Counted from the stretch's first letter, positions 33,619 to 43,498 are shown. The stretch is DNA of 47,001 bases from CAYOEV01 sp964403075 (GCA_964403075.1 CAYOEV010000022.1:1-47001); one strand, 5' to 3'. Program-made: numbers and translations. Notes: generated from the sequence alone by a model not told the origin.

Positions 33619-34902
33619 CACCATCAACAACACCACCAAAACCGCCGGCAGCAACGCTGCCCGAATGACAACCACCGATTCATTTTTTACCGACTGAAAA
33701 AACATCTGATACGGAATTTTCAGGTAATAAATCAACGCCAATACGGTGGCCAGTATGGCAGAAATGAAATAGGCCAACAACAGCGGATCTCCGGTGGCCC
33801 CAAACTGCGCCCACAAAACCGTGAAGACCAACCACTTCGCTGTAAATCCGGCCAATGGTGGCAGCCCTATCAATGACAGCAACAGAATGAGAAAGACCAC
33901 GCCGTTAATCGCAGACCTCCCCTGACCTGCATACGCCTTCAAGTCATATATCCGACCGGATTCGTAGCGCTCCAGCAGGTAAAACACTGCCACATTCATG
34001 AGCGCATAGACCATCGCATACCAATAAAACTGGCCCACCGTAGCCTGCAATACCAGCGGCACCATAAAACCTGTGTGAGCCACTGCACCATAGGCGATCA
34101 TCCTTCGTGCATGTGTTTGTATCAAGGCCGCCAAAGTGCCCAGCCACAAGGTAACCAGGCCAAGAAGCAAAACTACGCGCAGCCACTCCGGAGAGGCAGC
34201 AGCCATCACCTCACCCAAAACCACCAGGCCGGCAACCTTGGGAACTACAGACAAAAAAGAGGCAAACCCGGCCGTACAGCTTTGGTACACATTAGGTATC
34301 CATAAATGGAAGGGAACGAGACCTGTCTTAAATAACAATCCAGACAAAAACATCAGCGCGCCCAATGACTGGTAAGGCACATCCCGGGGATCTTCCGCAA
34401 AAAGTCCGGTCATCCCTAAATCCATTCGGGTACCATAGAGAACAGAAATTCCAAACAACATGAGTGCCGCACTTACGGCACCAAATAACAAGTATTTGAT
34501 AGATGCCTCGTGAGCAATTTTTTGAAAACTAAAATTGGTCAGCGCATAAGAACTATAAGAAACCATTTCAATGGCCACAAAAAACAACAATAAGTTCCTG
34601 GCTTTTACCATAACAAAAGCGCCCACAAGCACCGTGAGCAACAGAAACCAATAGGTGACAGGATAATCATCGTCCGTATAACGGTAAGCGGTTAAAGCAA
34701 GCGCCGTACCAACGAACAAAACAGACAGCTGATCATGCGCCATGAACAAAGCACCCACCAACAACAAGCCGTAGGCGGTACGGATACGGGTTTGATTCTT
34801 ATCGATCAGGCCGTAGACCAACAACACACAACTACCCAAAAGCAGGTAGCCCTCCAACTGGTAGCTCTCCAGCATCAATAAGGCCTGCTCAACCACGTTC
34901 AT
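33589..34902 (-). CDS. nuoN: NADH-quinone oxidoreductase subunit N
   Basis: A 437-residue membrane protein of about 14 helices, one of the three antiporter-like proton-pumping subunits of complex I. The lysine-bearing helix KYLLFGAVSAALMLFG and the FLSGLLFKTGLVPFHLW segment (conserved Lys and His of the family) are clear. The start at 34902 is chosen because its ATG overlaps the nuoM stop as ATGA; an earlier ATG at 34935 lies within nuoM. It is the last gene of the cluster. Confidence 0.95.
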   Translation of the reverse strand: MNVVEQALLMLESYQLEGYLLLGSCVLLVYGLIDKNQTRIRTAYGLLLVGALFMAHDQLSVLFVGTALALTAYRYTDDDYPVTYWFLLLTVLVGAFVMVKARNLLLFFVAIEMVSYSSYALTNFSFQKIAHEASIKYLLFGAVSAALMLFGISVLYGTRMDLGMTGLFAEDPRDVPYQSLGALMFLSGLLFKTGLVPFHLWIPNVYQSCTAGFASFLSVVPKVAGLVVLGEVMAAASPEWLRVVLLLGLVTLWLGTLAALIQTHARRMIAYGAVAHTGFMVPLVLQATVGQFYWYAMVYALMNVAVFYLLERYESGRIYDLKAYAGQGRSAINGVVFLILLLSLIGLPPLAGFTAKWLVFTVLWAQFGATGDPLLLAYFISAILATVLALIYYLKIPYQMFFQSVKNESVVVIRAALLPAVLVVLLMVLFFMPNLLF

Positions 34903-36494
34903 GGTTGAGCAAAATTTTGTAGGTGATCCAACCAAAACTGCAAACTGGCCTCAATCGGAGCAGTGAGCAGGTTAGGAAAAATACCCAATGTCAATGTTAG
35001 TGCAGCCAGTGGAGTTAGCATGAGCCACTCCCTGGCGGTCAGGTCATACATCTGCCCCTCCCACTTCTTATCACGCACCCAATAAGCACCAAAGAACATG
35101 CGCTGGAAAGTCCAAAGAAAATAAATGGCACCAACCAAAATACCCACTACCGCCAGAGGACCCAGCCACGTACCAAGCAAATTGCTTCCCTCAAAAGCAC
35201 CCATAAGATTCATTAACTCACCAATGAATCCACTCATACCTGGAAGACCCAGCGAAGCAAAAAAGAACAGGCCTACGAAGAATGTGAATTGGGGCATTTG
35301 CGCTGCCAGCCCGCTGAAGTTGGCAATCTTTCGATTGTGTGTGCGGTCGTATAACACGCCAACCAACAAGAACAAAGCCGGCGACAAAAAGCCGTGTGAT
35401 ACCATCTGAAAAACCGCCCCGGTTAAGCCGACCAATGTAATGGAGGCCAACCCGAGTAACATAAACCCCATGTGGGCAACTGATGAGTAAGCAACCAGTC
35501 GCTTGATGTCATTCTGTGCCATGGCCGTCATGCCACCATATAAAATTGATGCGACAGCCACCACGCCTACCCCATAAGCCATGTCCATGGCCACATCCGG
35601 AAACATGAAAAATGCCGTTCGCATCAAGCCATAGCCACCTACTTTTAGCAGCAGGCCGGCAAGCACAACTGAGACAGCCGTAGGTGCCTCCACATGGGCA
35701 TCGGGCAGCCAGGTATGCAGGGGTACCGCAGGCAACTTGATTAAAAAGCCTACCAGCAACAAGACAAAGGCCCATTCCCGAAGTCGCCATCCCCAAAAGA
35801 CTTCTGCCCCATCCAAAGACAGCACCCCCCCCGGAATGTAGGAAGCCGCATCCATGATTACCACCCAATTGAAGGTGGCCTGTCCGTCTGCTTCCACAGA
35901 CTGATAGAGACCAATCATTGTCATTAATATCAATAGCGAGCCGACCAAAGTGTATATGAAAAATTTCAACGATGCATACTGTCTCCTGGCCCCGCCCCAA
36001 ATACCAATGAGGAAAAACATGGGTAGCAGCATGAACTCGAAAAACAGATAAAACAGGAAAAAGTCAAGTGCCAGGAAACAACCCAATATGCTGGTATTAA
36101 GCAACAAGTACAGCAAATGATAAGCCTTTACACGCTTAGTGATTGACCAACTGCTGATGGCCCCAACAAGCAAAATGAATGTAGACAAAACCACCAGCGG
36201 CAGGCTGATGCCATCCACGCCTACATGGTAATCTACGTACAAACCACCACCCCCTATTTTCCAGTTTATCCAGGAGACTTTCTCCACATATTTGAAAACG
36301 CCGTCCAGTGAATCGGGTGCTGTGGCAGTTTGGGAGTAGTGCATCCACAAACCGATCGCAATGGCCAACTGCAACGCCCCAACACCAACTGTAAACCACT
36401 TAAAAATGCGTTCATATTTTGGTGGGACCAGGATCAGCAGAAAGACTGCAACAAGAGGTAAGAATATAATGAAGCTTAATACACTGGCAGTCAT
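34899..36494 (-). CDS. nuoM: NADH-quinone oxidoreductase subunit M
   Basis: A 531-residue antiporter-like subunit of complex I. Signature elements are DGISLPLVVLSTFILLVG, FFLFYLFFEFMLLPMFFLIGIWGG (with the conserved Glu in TM5), FLIKLPAVPLHTWLPDAHVEAPT and the SVVLAGLLLKVGGYGL stretch. It pumps protons across the membrane together with NuoL and NuoN. It begins 6 nt after nuoL and overlaps nuoN by 4 nt. Confidence 0.97.
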   Translation of the reverse strand: MTASVLSFIIFLPLVAVFLLILVPPKYERIFKWFTVGVGALQLAIAIGLWMHYSQTATAPDSLDGVFKYVEKVSWINWKIGGGGLYVDYHVGVDGISLPLVVLSTFILLVGAISSWSITKRVKAYHLLYLLLNTSILGCFLALDFFLFYLFFEFMLLPMFFLIGIWGGARRQYASLKFFIYTLVGSLLILMTMIGLYQSVEADGQATFNWVVIMDAASYIPGGVLSLDGAEVFWGWRLREWAFVLLLVGFLIKLPAVPLHTWLPDAHVEAPTAVSVVLAGLLLKVGGYGLMRTAFFMFPDVAMDMAYGVGVVAVASILYGGMTAMAQNDIKRLVAYSSVAHMGFMLLGLASITLVGLTGAVFQMVSHGFLSPALFLLVGVLYDRTHNRKIANFSGLAAQMPQFTFFVGLFFFASLGLPGMSGFIGELMNLMGAFEGSNLLGTWLGPLAVVGILVGAIYFLWTFQRMFFGAYWVRDKKWEGQMYDLTAREWLMLTPLAALTLTLGIFPNLLTAPIEASLQFWLDHLQNFAQP

Positions 36495-36500
36495 GGCGGC

Positions 36501-38471
36501 TCAAAGAAAAAGTAAAGCGGCTAAAATGAAAACAAAACCTATCAGCAGCCAAATCAGCTGCCACTGTGCCCGACCCGATTGCAGCCTGCTGAGCAACCAC
36601 CCCATTCCCAGACTAAGCGTACCTACTCCCCTCACTATGCCATCAACAACATGCCGGTCAATGACCGCGCTTAGCTTGGCCAGCACCACTGCGACAACCT
36701 TAATAAAATGAATGAGTCGATCCAGTATTTTCTTTTCGATAAAGTGGGACAACCAGACGATCAGCTCAAAAAGTCGTGCAAGACGACTGTAACCCATCTC
36801 AAGATAAAAACCAGCAGAAGCCAACCGCTCTACTACTGCCTTCCGATGGTGATAATATTGGTAATTGCGGCCGTAGGGACTCTCAGGACCAAAACGCATA
36901 TAGCCAACAGCAATTCCCGCAACCACCAACAACACAGACACTATCCACCCCAAGCCATGCCTATTTTCAGCCCCCGGCATACCCGCGGCATGTTGGATAA
37001 AAGTATGGGTAGACAAAGGATTCCAATCGTACGAAAACCACAGAGATCCTACTATCAAGACACCCAACACCCACAAATACCCAAGAGAAAGGCCACTCGC
37101 AGGCAATGATGGTTGCACACCATTCACCCCAGTAGTTATTTCGAGGCGCTGCTTACCCAGAAATATCAACACGACCAGACGGGCCACGTACAGCCCGGTT
37201 AAAAAAACAGTCAGGTACAGCAAATAGGCCAGTAATAAGGCAAAGTTGTGCATTTGACTTTCGCTGGTGATATTCGCCCAGGACCAAACGGCCTCCAGAA
37301 TGCCATCTTTGGACATGAACCCTGAAGTAAAGGGCAGCCCGGCCAGTGCGGCACCAAATATTACGAACCCCAAAAACAAATGGGGCAACTTTTTCGCCAG
37401 ACCGCCCATCAAGCGCATATCCTGAAAATCGCGGGCCCTGCCTTTGAGCTGGTTGGTAACTGTACCGTTGGTATCCTCTAGGTGTTTGAAACGCTGGTGG
37501 TAATGGTCCACCACCAATCCGGCGATCAAGAACAGGCCTGCCTTAAAAAAGGCGTGGGTCCAAAGGTGAAAAAAGGCGGCAGACGTTGCGCCAGTTCCTA
37601 CTGCAGCAAACATAAATCCCAGCTGTGAGATGGTACTGTAGGCCAGCACCCGCTTGATATCATGCTGAGTAGCGGCCGAAATCGCTCCCAGAAAAGCCGT
37701 ACCCACCCCAACAAACAGTATCCATTCTATTACCTGAATTGGAAAATAATCCACCGTTCGGATGAGCAAGTATACTCCCGCAGCTACCATTGTGGCGGCA
37801 TGTATCAAGGCTGAAACAGGTGTCGGCCCCGCCATGGCACGTGGAAGCCAGGCAGAAAATGGCCATTGGGCCGACTTGGCCATGGCCGCCAGCAGGAAGC
37901 CCCAGGCTACCCACGGACTGACCTCGGCTTTCCACTCTATGAAATAATAGCCATCCTGAGCACCTTGCCACAGAATCGCTATCAAAAATGCTACATCCGC
38001 CAGGCGATTGGTGATGAATGTCCAGCGCGCTGCAGTACCCACCCCAGTTTTTGTGTACCAAAAGCCCACGAGTAGAAAACTACAAAACCCGACAAGCTCC
38101 CAAAAAACAAACAAGAGCAATAAATGGTCCGTCAGTAATAAGCCCACCATTGAAAAAATAAACCCTCCGAGGATGCCAAAAAAGCGGGGCTGCTGGTCGC
38201 CGGAGATATACTTAAGAGCATAGCCCTGAACCAAAAACCCTATGAGCAAAACCAAACCAATGAGCAAGAGCGACAACTTGTCTAGCTGAAAACCCACAGA
38301 AAAATCCAGAAACCAATGAAACCGCCAGGTAATCGGCACAAAATGGAGCCAGCCATAAATCCAGGTCCCCAGGCTGGCCATCTGCATCAACAAGACCAGA
38401 CGCGCATCCCTGATCGCCAGCCAGCCAGCCAGCAATGGCAACAGCATCCACCCAAGTAAAGCCAGTTCCAT
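36501..38471 (-). CDS. nuoL: NADH-quinone oxidoreductase subunit L
   Basis: A 656-residue antiporter-like subunit, the distal pump of complex I. VFWELVGFCSFLLVGFW, AMAKSAQWPFSAWLPRAMAGPTPVSALIHAATMVAAGVYLL (here split into its two conserved helices) and FFHLWTHAFFKAGLFL are diagnostic. The C-terminal part ends with the long lateral helix region and a last membrane helix (LIWLLIGFVFILAALLFL). Its ATG follows the nuoK stop with no intervening base (TAAATG). Confidence 0.97.
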   Translation of the reverse strand: MELALLGWMLLPLLAGWLAIRDARLVLLMQMASLGTWIYGWLHFVPITWRFHWFLDFSVGFQLDKLSLLLIGLVLLIGFLVQGYALKYISGDQQPRFFGILGGFIFSMVGLLLTDHLLLLFVFWELVGFCSFLLVGFWYTKTGVGTAARWTFITNRLADVAFLIAILWQGAQDGYYFIEWKAEVSPWVAWGFLLAAMAKSAQWPFSAWLPRAMAGPTPVSALIHAATMVAAGVYLLIRTVDYFPIQVIEWILFVGVGTAFLGAISAATQHDIKRVLAYSTISQLGFMFAAVGTGATSAAFFHLWTHAFFKAGLFLIAGLVVDHYHQRFKHLEDTNGTVTNQLKGRARDFQDMRLMGGLAKKLPHLFLGFVIFGAALAGLPFTSGFMSKDGILEAVWSWANITSESQMHNFALLLAYLLYLTVFLTGLYVARLVVLIFLGKQRLEITTGVNGVQPSLPASGLSLGYLWVLGVLIVGSLWFSYDWNPLSTHTFIQHAAGMPGAENRHGLGWIVSVLLVVAGIAVGYMRFGPESPYGRNYQYYHHRKAVVERLASAGFYLEMGYSRLARLFELIVWLSHFIEKKILDRLIHFIKVVAVVLAKLSAVIDRHVVDGIVRGVGTLSLGMGWLLSRLQSGRAQWQLIWLLIGFVFILAALLFL

Positions 38472-38780
38472 TTAGTATTCCAGGGTTTTAAGTTCGTCCA
38501 GGTTGGATTGGCGATATTGCCGCACGAGCAGCAACACTATGGCCAGGGCAATGGTAATTTCAGCTGCTGCCAAAGCCACGCTAAAAACAGCAAAAATCTG
38601 CCCGGTCATCTGCGGATCATTTAGCGAAAAAACTACGAAATTCAAGTTGGCAGCATTCAAAATAAGCTCTATCCCAATGAGCACATAAATGATGTTCCGT
38701 TTGGTCAGGATCACCATCAATCCACAAACCAACACCACTGCGGAAAGCACCAGGAAATGGGTCGTTGTAAGCTCACTCAT
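38472..38780 (-). CDS. nuoK: NADH-quinone oxidoreductase subunit K
   Basis: A 102-residue, three-helix subunit of complex I. The conserved glutamates lie in VLIGIELILNAANLNF and SVALAAAEITIALAIVLLL, as required for proton transfer. The start at 38780 (MSELTTTHF) gives the standard length and an 8-nt overlap with nuoJ; a longer frame would run 48 nt further into nuoJ. Confidence 0.96.
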   Translation of the reverse strand: MSELTTTHFLVLSAVVLVCGLMVILTKRNIIYVLIGIELILNAANLNFVVFSLNDPQMTGQIFAVFSVALAAAEITIALAIVLLLVRQYRQSNLDELKTLEY

Positions 38781-39276
38781 CGGCAACTGACTTTTTGGCC
38801 AGGTAAACTGCAGCCACCAGGGCCGCAAGCAGTAAATATGCAGTCAATTCAAAAGTGATCAGATGGTCCGTAAAGAATTGTTGCCCGATGACCCTCACCT
38901 GTGCCTGCGGTTGATCGGATATTTGCTCACGCATGGGCCATTGAATGATGAGTTGAATGAACATGTAGAGCAGTACCACACTCACAGGCAACGCAATCCA
39001 CAGGTTTCTTCGTTCTGAAGTGGGTCGTTCACCGCGCTTTCTTACAGAGGACATGATACCAAAAATCAGTAGTACCACCACACCCCCCGCGTACATAAAC
39101 AGTTGCACGACAGCAATGTAGGTGGCCTGAAGAGTTAAGAACAAGGCTGCCATGGAAAGTAATACCAACGCGAGGGCGTAGGAAGCATGAATCAGGTCCT
39201 TACCCAAAATTATGAGCAGGCAGCCCAATACAATAAAACCCGCAAACAGGTAGAAAGAAAGGAGTTCAGGACTCAT
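38773..39276 (-). CDS. nuoJ: NADH-quinone oxidoreductase subunit J
   Basis: A 167-residue membrane subunit of complex I with five helices. The third helix TYIAVVQLFMYAGGVVVLLIFGIM carries the pi-bulge region conserved in this family (Tyr and Gly residues at the E-channel). Its ATG overlaps the nuoI stop as ATGA, and its 3' end overlaps nuoK by 8 nt. Confidence 0.95.
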   Translation of the reverse strand: MSPELLSFYLFAGFIVLGCLLIILGKDLIHASYALALVLLSMAALFLTLQATYIAVVQLFMYAGGVVVLLIFGIMSSVRKRGERPTSERRNLWIALPVSVVLLYMFIQLIIQWPMREQISDQPQAQVRVIGQQFFTDHLITFELTAYLLLAALVAAVYLAKKSVADE

Positions 39277-39899
39277 TTGGTTTTAGGTCTGAAAGGTCGG
39301 GGTTTAGGTAGAGCGGTACCACCGGCCTTAGTGGTGGCTGCCGGTTTTGTAGCTTTTTCCTCCTGAAATACTTCCCACTCCTTTTTTCTCTGTTGAATGG
39401 CTGCTTCCGTAAGATTGGCAAAAGGAAAATTGTGATCACCGATGTCGTAGGTACTGAAATCATATTCCGGTGTCATGGTCAAACATTCAGTCGGACATAC
39501 CGTGGTGCACAAGCCGCAAAAGCAGCATTTACTCATGTCTATATCAAATTTTGCCGCATAAATCCGTTTGGGTGTGCCGTCCGAGGTTTCCCCAAAAGTC
39601 TCTGGTGAACGAATTGGCTCAATGTCAATACAGTCGACCGGACAGACTTTGGCGCATTTGTCACAAACAATGCAATCGTCAATTTCATTGTGCAGTTGGT
39701 AGCGCCCATGGTCTGGCACAGGAATTTTCTCTTTGGGGTACTGTACAGTAAATGTGCCTTCAAACTGGGCAAAGTAATTATCGGTCATCACCTGGTAAGA
39801 AGGCTTACGCTTGAAAATTCCAAAAAAATGTTGAATGGCCAAACGCAATCCACCCAGGGTGGTCCAGATGCCGCGATTCAAATTTTTCCAATAACTCAT
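39273..39899 (-). CDS. nuoI: NADH-quinone oxidoreductase subunit I (2x[4Fe-4S] ferredoxin)
   Basis: A 208-residue subunit that passes electrons along the peripheral arm toward quinone. The two cluster-binding motifs are CIVCDKCAKVCPVDC and CCFCGLCTTVCPTEC, each CxxCxxCxxxCP. The N-terminus (about residues 5-25) lies on the membrane. After the second cluster there is a charged helical region and a Lys/Pro/Ala-rich tail (KPAATTKAGGTALPKPRPFR) that is longer than in E. coli NuoI. The start at 39899 gives an ATGA junction with nuoH; two ATGs slightly upstream are also in frame. Confidence 0.96.
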   Translation of the reverse strand: MSYWKNLNRGIWTTLGGLRLAIQHFFGIFKRKPSYQVMTDNYFAQFEGTFTVQYPKEKIPVPDHGRYQLHNEIDDCIVCDKCAKVCPVDCIDIEPIRSPETFGETSDGTPKRIYAAKFDIDMSKCCFCGLCTTVCPTECLTMTPEYDFSTYDIGDHNFPFANLTEAAIQQRKKEWEVFQEEKATKPAATTKAGGTALPKPRPFRPKTK

Positions 39900-40945
39900 C
39901 GTACCCATAATTTCCACAAACTACTAATAAACAAAAGCAAAAGACTCGCTGGCACCAGGTATTTCCATGCAAGCCCCATCAACTGATCCACACGCAAACG
40001 CGGGAAGGTCCAACGAATCCACATCTGGAGGAATATGAGCAATGACGCCTTGCTCACCAACCAAATCACACCCCAAATGGGGCCGGTAGTCCAGTCGGCC
40101 AAATGAGCCCCCCCTATGTTGGGCAATGGCGTGTTCCACCCGCCAAGAAAAAGTATGCTCGTAAGAAATGCAATCAGCAACATCATCCCATATTCTGACA
40201 ACATAAATATCCCCCATCTAAATCCGGAATACTCCGTAAAATAGCCTCCTACCAGTTCGGATTCTGATTCAGGGAGATCGAAAGGCGTACGATTTGCTTC
40301 CGCCAGTCCAGACACGAAGAAAATCACCATGACGGGTAACAATACCGGTGCCTGAAACACCTGCCAAGCCAGAAATCCACCAATGTCTGACACATCCCAA
40401 AATCCAAAAAAATAGAGGGTTTTAGTGGACAACACTCCCTGATTTTCTGTCATGAGTTGCAAGTCGAGCGTCCCCGTGATGACCAGTACCGACAATACTG
40501 CCAGACCCATAGGAATCTCGTAAGATACCAACTGCGCCGCCGCCCGCACAGCCCCATACAGGGCATACTTACTATTGGAGGACAAACCCGCCATAAGAAT
40601 GCCCAGGACATCCAGAGATACAATGGCCAAAAGAAAAAATAAACCTGGATCAACAGCCGCCCCCTTTACACCTACGGTTAAAGGTAGCAAGGCAAAGCCT
40701 CCAAATATGAAGACAAAAACCAGCATTGGAGCCGCCAGAAATGGCCACTTGTCCACCGATGTTGCCCGAATGTCTTCCTTTTGCAGCATTTTTAGCAGGT
40801 CTGCCACGGTCTGAAAAATACCCTTCGGTCCTACTTCCATCGGGCCAAGGCGGTCCTGAATGAACGCTGCCGTCTTACGTTCCGCATATACGGCAATGAC
40901 CACGAACCCAAAGAGAAAAGGCAGATAAAAAAGAAAAGTGATCAT
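39896..40945 (-). CDS. nuoH: NADH-quinone oxidoreductase subunit H
   Basis: A 349-residue membrane subunit with eight helices that forms much of the quinone-binding chamber. AVYAERKTAAFIQDRLGPMEVGP is the conserved first loop, and NRTPFDLPESESELVGGYFTEYSGFRWG is the family signature with the acidic cluster important for coupling. It is the first gene of this cluster; upstream lies a divergent protease gene, not nuoG, so the remaining subunits are encoded elsewhere or absent. Confidence 0.97.
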   Translation of the reverse strand: MITFLFYLPFLFGFVVIAVYAERKTAAFIQDRLGPMEVGPKGIFQTVADLLKMLQKEDIRATSVDKWPFLAAPMLVFVFIFGGFALLPLTVGVKGAAVDPGLFFLLAIVSLDVLGILMAGLSSNSKYALYGAVRAAAQLVSYEIPMGLAVLSVLVITGTLDLQLMTENQGVLSTKTLYFFGFWDVSDIGGFLAWQVFQAPVLLPVMVIFFVSGLAEANRTPFDLPESESELVGGYFTEYSGFRWGIFMLSEYGMMLLIAFLTSILFLGGWNTPLPNIGGAHLADWTTGPIWGVIWLVSKASLLIFLQMWIRWTFPRLRVDQLMGLAWKYLVPASLLLLFISSLWKLWVR

Positions 40946-40988
40946 ACCGTAAAGTTAGTTCAACCCCATCGTAAGGCACTTCATGCCG

Positions 40989-41020
40989 TTTGACGGTATT
41001 TCGATAGCTTTATAAGTTTA
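40989..41020 (+). promoter_or_regulatory. Candidate promoter of the secreted protease gene
   Basis: TTTG at 40989-40992 and TAAGTTTA at 41013-41020 are spaced by 20 bp, close to the Bacteroidota TTTG/TAnnTTTG arrangement with one mismatch in the last base. The ATG lies 12 nt further on, so the leader would be very short. Confidence 0.35.
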
Positions 41021-41032
41021 CAACCATTCCCT

Positions 41033-43393
41033 ATGCAAAAGTTTCTTACCCTACTACTGATTGTTGGTTTTCACGGCACGGGCGCGCAGCAGTTCACCCA
41101 ACCCAACTACACTTCTTTTAACGGCTTCTTCAATTTCCACTACGAGGAAGCCAAAGACCGCATCCTGCTGGAAGTAGACGAGTTGAATAAAGAGTTTTTA
41201 TATGTCTATGCACTCAGCACCGGACTGGGTAGCAACGACATCGGGCTCGACCGCGGCCAGTTGGGCAACGAACAAGTGGTGAAGTTTCAAAAGACCGGCA
41301 ACAAATTATTACTGATTCAGCCCAATCTGTATTACCGGGCAATGACCGACAATGCGCTGGAAAAAAAATCGATACAACAGGCCTTTGCTGAATCCGTCAT
41401 CGGTGGCTTCGAAATCATTGAAGAAAAGAAAGGGAGCTACTTGATTGATTTTACCTCCTTTTTGAAAAGGGATGCGCACGGGGTCATCGACATACTCAAG
41501 TCCGCAGGCCAGGGACATTACCAACTCGATCCAAACCGCTGCGCCATTGCCCTCCAGAACACCCGCTCCTTCCCAAAAAATACAGAGTTCGAAGCGATGC
41601 TCACCTTCGAGGGCAAAGCTGAAGGACGTGAAATCCGCAGCGTGGCACCCAACCCGAATGCCCTTACGGTGACACAGCACCATTCTTTTTTGGAACTGCC
41701 CGATGCGAACTACGAACCGCGCATATTTGACCCCCGCTCAGGTAACTACCCTTTCATGTTTACGGATTATGCGACGCCCATTGACCAGCCGATAACCAAA
41801 AGATTCATCTATCGCCACCGACTCAAAAAGAAAAACCCCGGGGCAGCAATGAGCGAAGCTGAGAATCCCATTGTTTATTATCTGGATGCGGGCACCCCAG
41901 AGCCTGTGCGTTCGGCCTTGCTAGACGGCGCCCGCTGGTGGAACGAAGCTTTTGAGGCCGTTGGCTACAAGAATGCCTTTCAGGTAAAAATGCTGCCTGC
42001 TGAGGCCGATCCACTCGATGTGCGCTACCATGTGATCCAGTGGGTGCACCGATCCACTCGTGGCTGGAGCTACGGAGCCAGTGTGTCCGACCCACGCACT
42101 GGAGAAATCATCAAGGGCCACGTGAGCCTGGGCAGCCTTCGGGTACGTCAGGATTTTCTGATCACCCAGGGTCTGAGCCGGGCGCCTTTTCGGGAAAATG
42201 ATGAAGCCCCCGCTGCCCTGTTAGACCTCGCGCTGGCGCGCATCAGGCAACTCTCCGCACACGAAGTAGGGCATACCCTGGGTTTTGCGCACAATTTTGC
42301 AGCCAGTACCAATGACCGGGCGTCCGTGATGGACTACCCCCACCCATACATCGGCCTCGGCGATGAGGGACTGGACTTTTCACAAGCCTACGACGTAGGC
42401 ATTGGTGAGTGGGACAAGCTTGCCGTGGCTTTCGCCTACGGTGACAATCCCGGCCAGGCCATCCAAACCGCCAACGAAAAAGATTTTAGGATGATCACCG
42501 ACAGTGATGCCAGACCGGCAAGTGGTGCCCATGCCCGTGCCCATTTATGGGACAACGGCATGGATGCAGTCGCGGAACTGGACCGGGTAATGGACGTACG
42601 CACACAGGCCATTCAACAGTTTTCTGCCTACAACATCCGTTCTACGGAGCCTTATGCCGTGTTGGAAGATGTATTCGTACCCATTTACTTTTTTCATCGG
42701 TACCAGGCGGAAGCAGCCGTGAAATTGATCGGTGGACTTGATTACAATTACGCATTGCGTGGCGACGGGACGCTAACCAACCACTCAGTGGATGGAGAAT
42801 CCCAACGCCAGGCAGTAAAGGTCCTTTTGAAAACCCTCGACGCCGAGGCCCTTACCATTCCGGAGCACCTCCTTCCATTGTTTCCCCCTCGTGCGCCCGG
42901 CCACGGTCTTACGCGCGAGTCCTTTAAATCTCAAATGGGTGTGGCCTTCGACCCCATTGGTGCAGCCTCTACCGCATCTGATCAGGTACTGAGGCTCATG
43001 CTGCATCCGGCAAGGGCCAACCGCCTGGTATTACAACAATCACGCGACACAGACCAACTGGGTTTAACCAACTACCTGAACATCTTGCTAACCGAGGCTT
43101 TCGTCGACAATCCGTCCGCAACCCTCCAAGGGCAGGTACAAATGGCGGTGAACGTACAACTTTTGCGTCACCTGGTGCAGCTGGGTGCAGACAAAGGCGC
43201 CTTGCCCATTACACAGGCAGTTACGAAAAAATACCTGGACAACTGGAAAAAACAGTTGAAGCCAGACGCGGAGGGGTTGGTAGGTGCGCATCACCAATAT
43301 TGCCTGGACCTTATTGAAGGGCGCATAAAGGTGGAAGACCTTGACGTACCTGCAATTCCTGACGGCTCGCCGATAGGTACAGAAAGAAATTAA
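41033..43393 (+). CDS. Secreted metzincin-type zinc metalloprotease
   Basis: A 786-residue exported protease. A signal peptide (FLTLLLIVGFHGTGAQ) is followed by a long N-terminal beta region of the DUF5117/DUF5118 kind and the catalytic domain. The zinc site is HEVGHTLGFAH (His410, His414, His420 with Glu411) and the Met-turn SVMDYPHP follows at residues 431-438. The C-terminal half is helical. This is the common Bacteroidota zinc-dependent metalloprotease family whose substrates are not known. It stands alone, transcribed away from nuoH and closed by an intrinsic terminator. Confidence 0.92.
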   Translation: MQKFLTLLLIVGFHGTGAQQFTQPNYTSFNGFFNFHYEEAKDRILLEVDELNKEFLYVYALSTGLGSNDIGLDRGQLGNEQVVKFQKTGNKLLLIQPNLYYRAMTDNALEKKSIQQAFAESVIGGFEIIEEKKGSYLIDFTSFLKRDAHGVIDILKSAGQGHYQLDPNRCAIALQNTRSFPKNTEFEAMLTFEGKAEGREIRSVAPNPNALTVTQHHSFLELPDANYEPRIFDPRSGNYPFMFTDYATPIDQPITKRFIYRHRLKKKNPGAAMSEAENPIVYYLDAGTPEPVRSALLDGARWWNEAFEAVGYKNAFQVKMLPAEADPLDVRYHVIQWVHRSTRGWSYGASVSDPRTGEIIKGHVSLGSLRVRQDFLITQGLSRAPFRENDEAPAALLDLALARIRQLSAHEVGHTLGFAHNFAASTNDRASVMDYPHPYIGLGDEGLDFSQAYDVGIGEWDKLAVAFAYGDNPGQAIQTANEKDFRMITDSDARPASGAHARAHLWDNGMDAVAELDRVMDVRTQAIQQFSAYNIRSTEPYAVLEDVFVPIYFFHRYQAEAAVKLIGGLDYNYALRGDGTLTNHSVDGESQRQAVKVLLKTLDAEALTIPEHLLPLFPPRAPGHGLTRESFKSQMGVAFDPIGAASTASDQVLRLMLHPARANRLVLQQSRDTDQLGLTNYLNILLTEAFVDNPSATLQGQVQMAVNVQLLRHLVQLGADKGALPITQAVTKKYLDNWKKQLKPDAEGLVGAHHQYCLDLIEGRIKVEDLDVPAIPDGSPIGTERN

Positions 43394-43463
43394 CCATTTT
43401 TTATTATTTTTCAGTTTACTTGGTTCTCACCAGGTTACACCTGTTTTTACACTTTGTTTGATT

Positions 43464-43498
43464 CATCCCGGTTTTGTTTCAAGACCGGGATGTTTTTT
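43464..43498 (+). terminator. Rho-independent terminator
   Basis: CATCCCGGT (43464-43472) and ACCGGGATG (43484-43492) form a perfect 9-bp GC-rich stem with an 11-nt loop, followed at once by six T residues (43493-43498). It lies 70 nt beyond the protease stop codon and fits termination of that gene. It also insulates the convergent polysaccharide-export genes. Confidence 0.9.

Noticed and set aside
35509..36000. Leftward 163-codon frame inside nuoM
   Set aside because: Same strand, different frame, inside an unambiguous NuoM gene; Gly/Cys/His-rich translation typical of a shifted frame of membrane-protein DNA.
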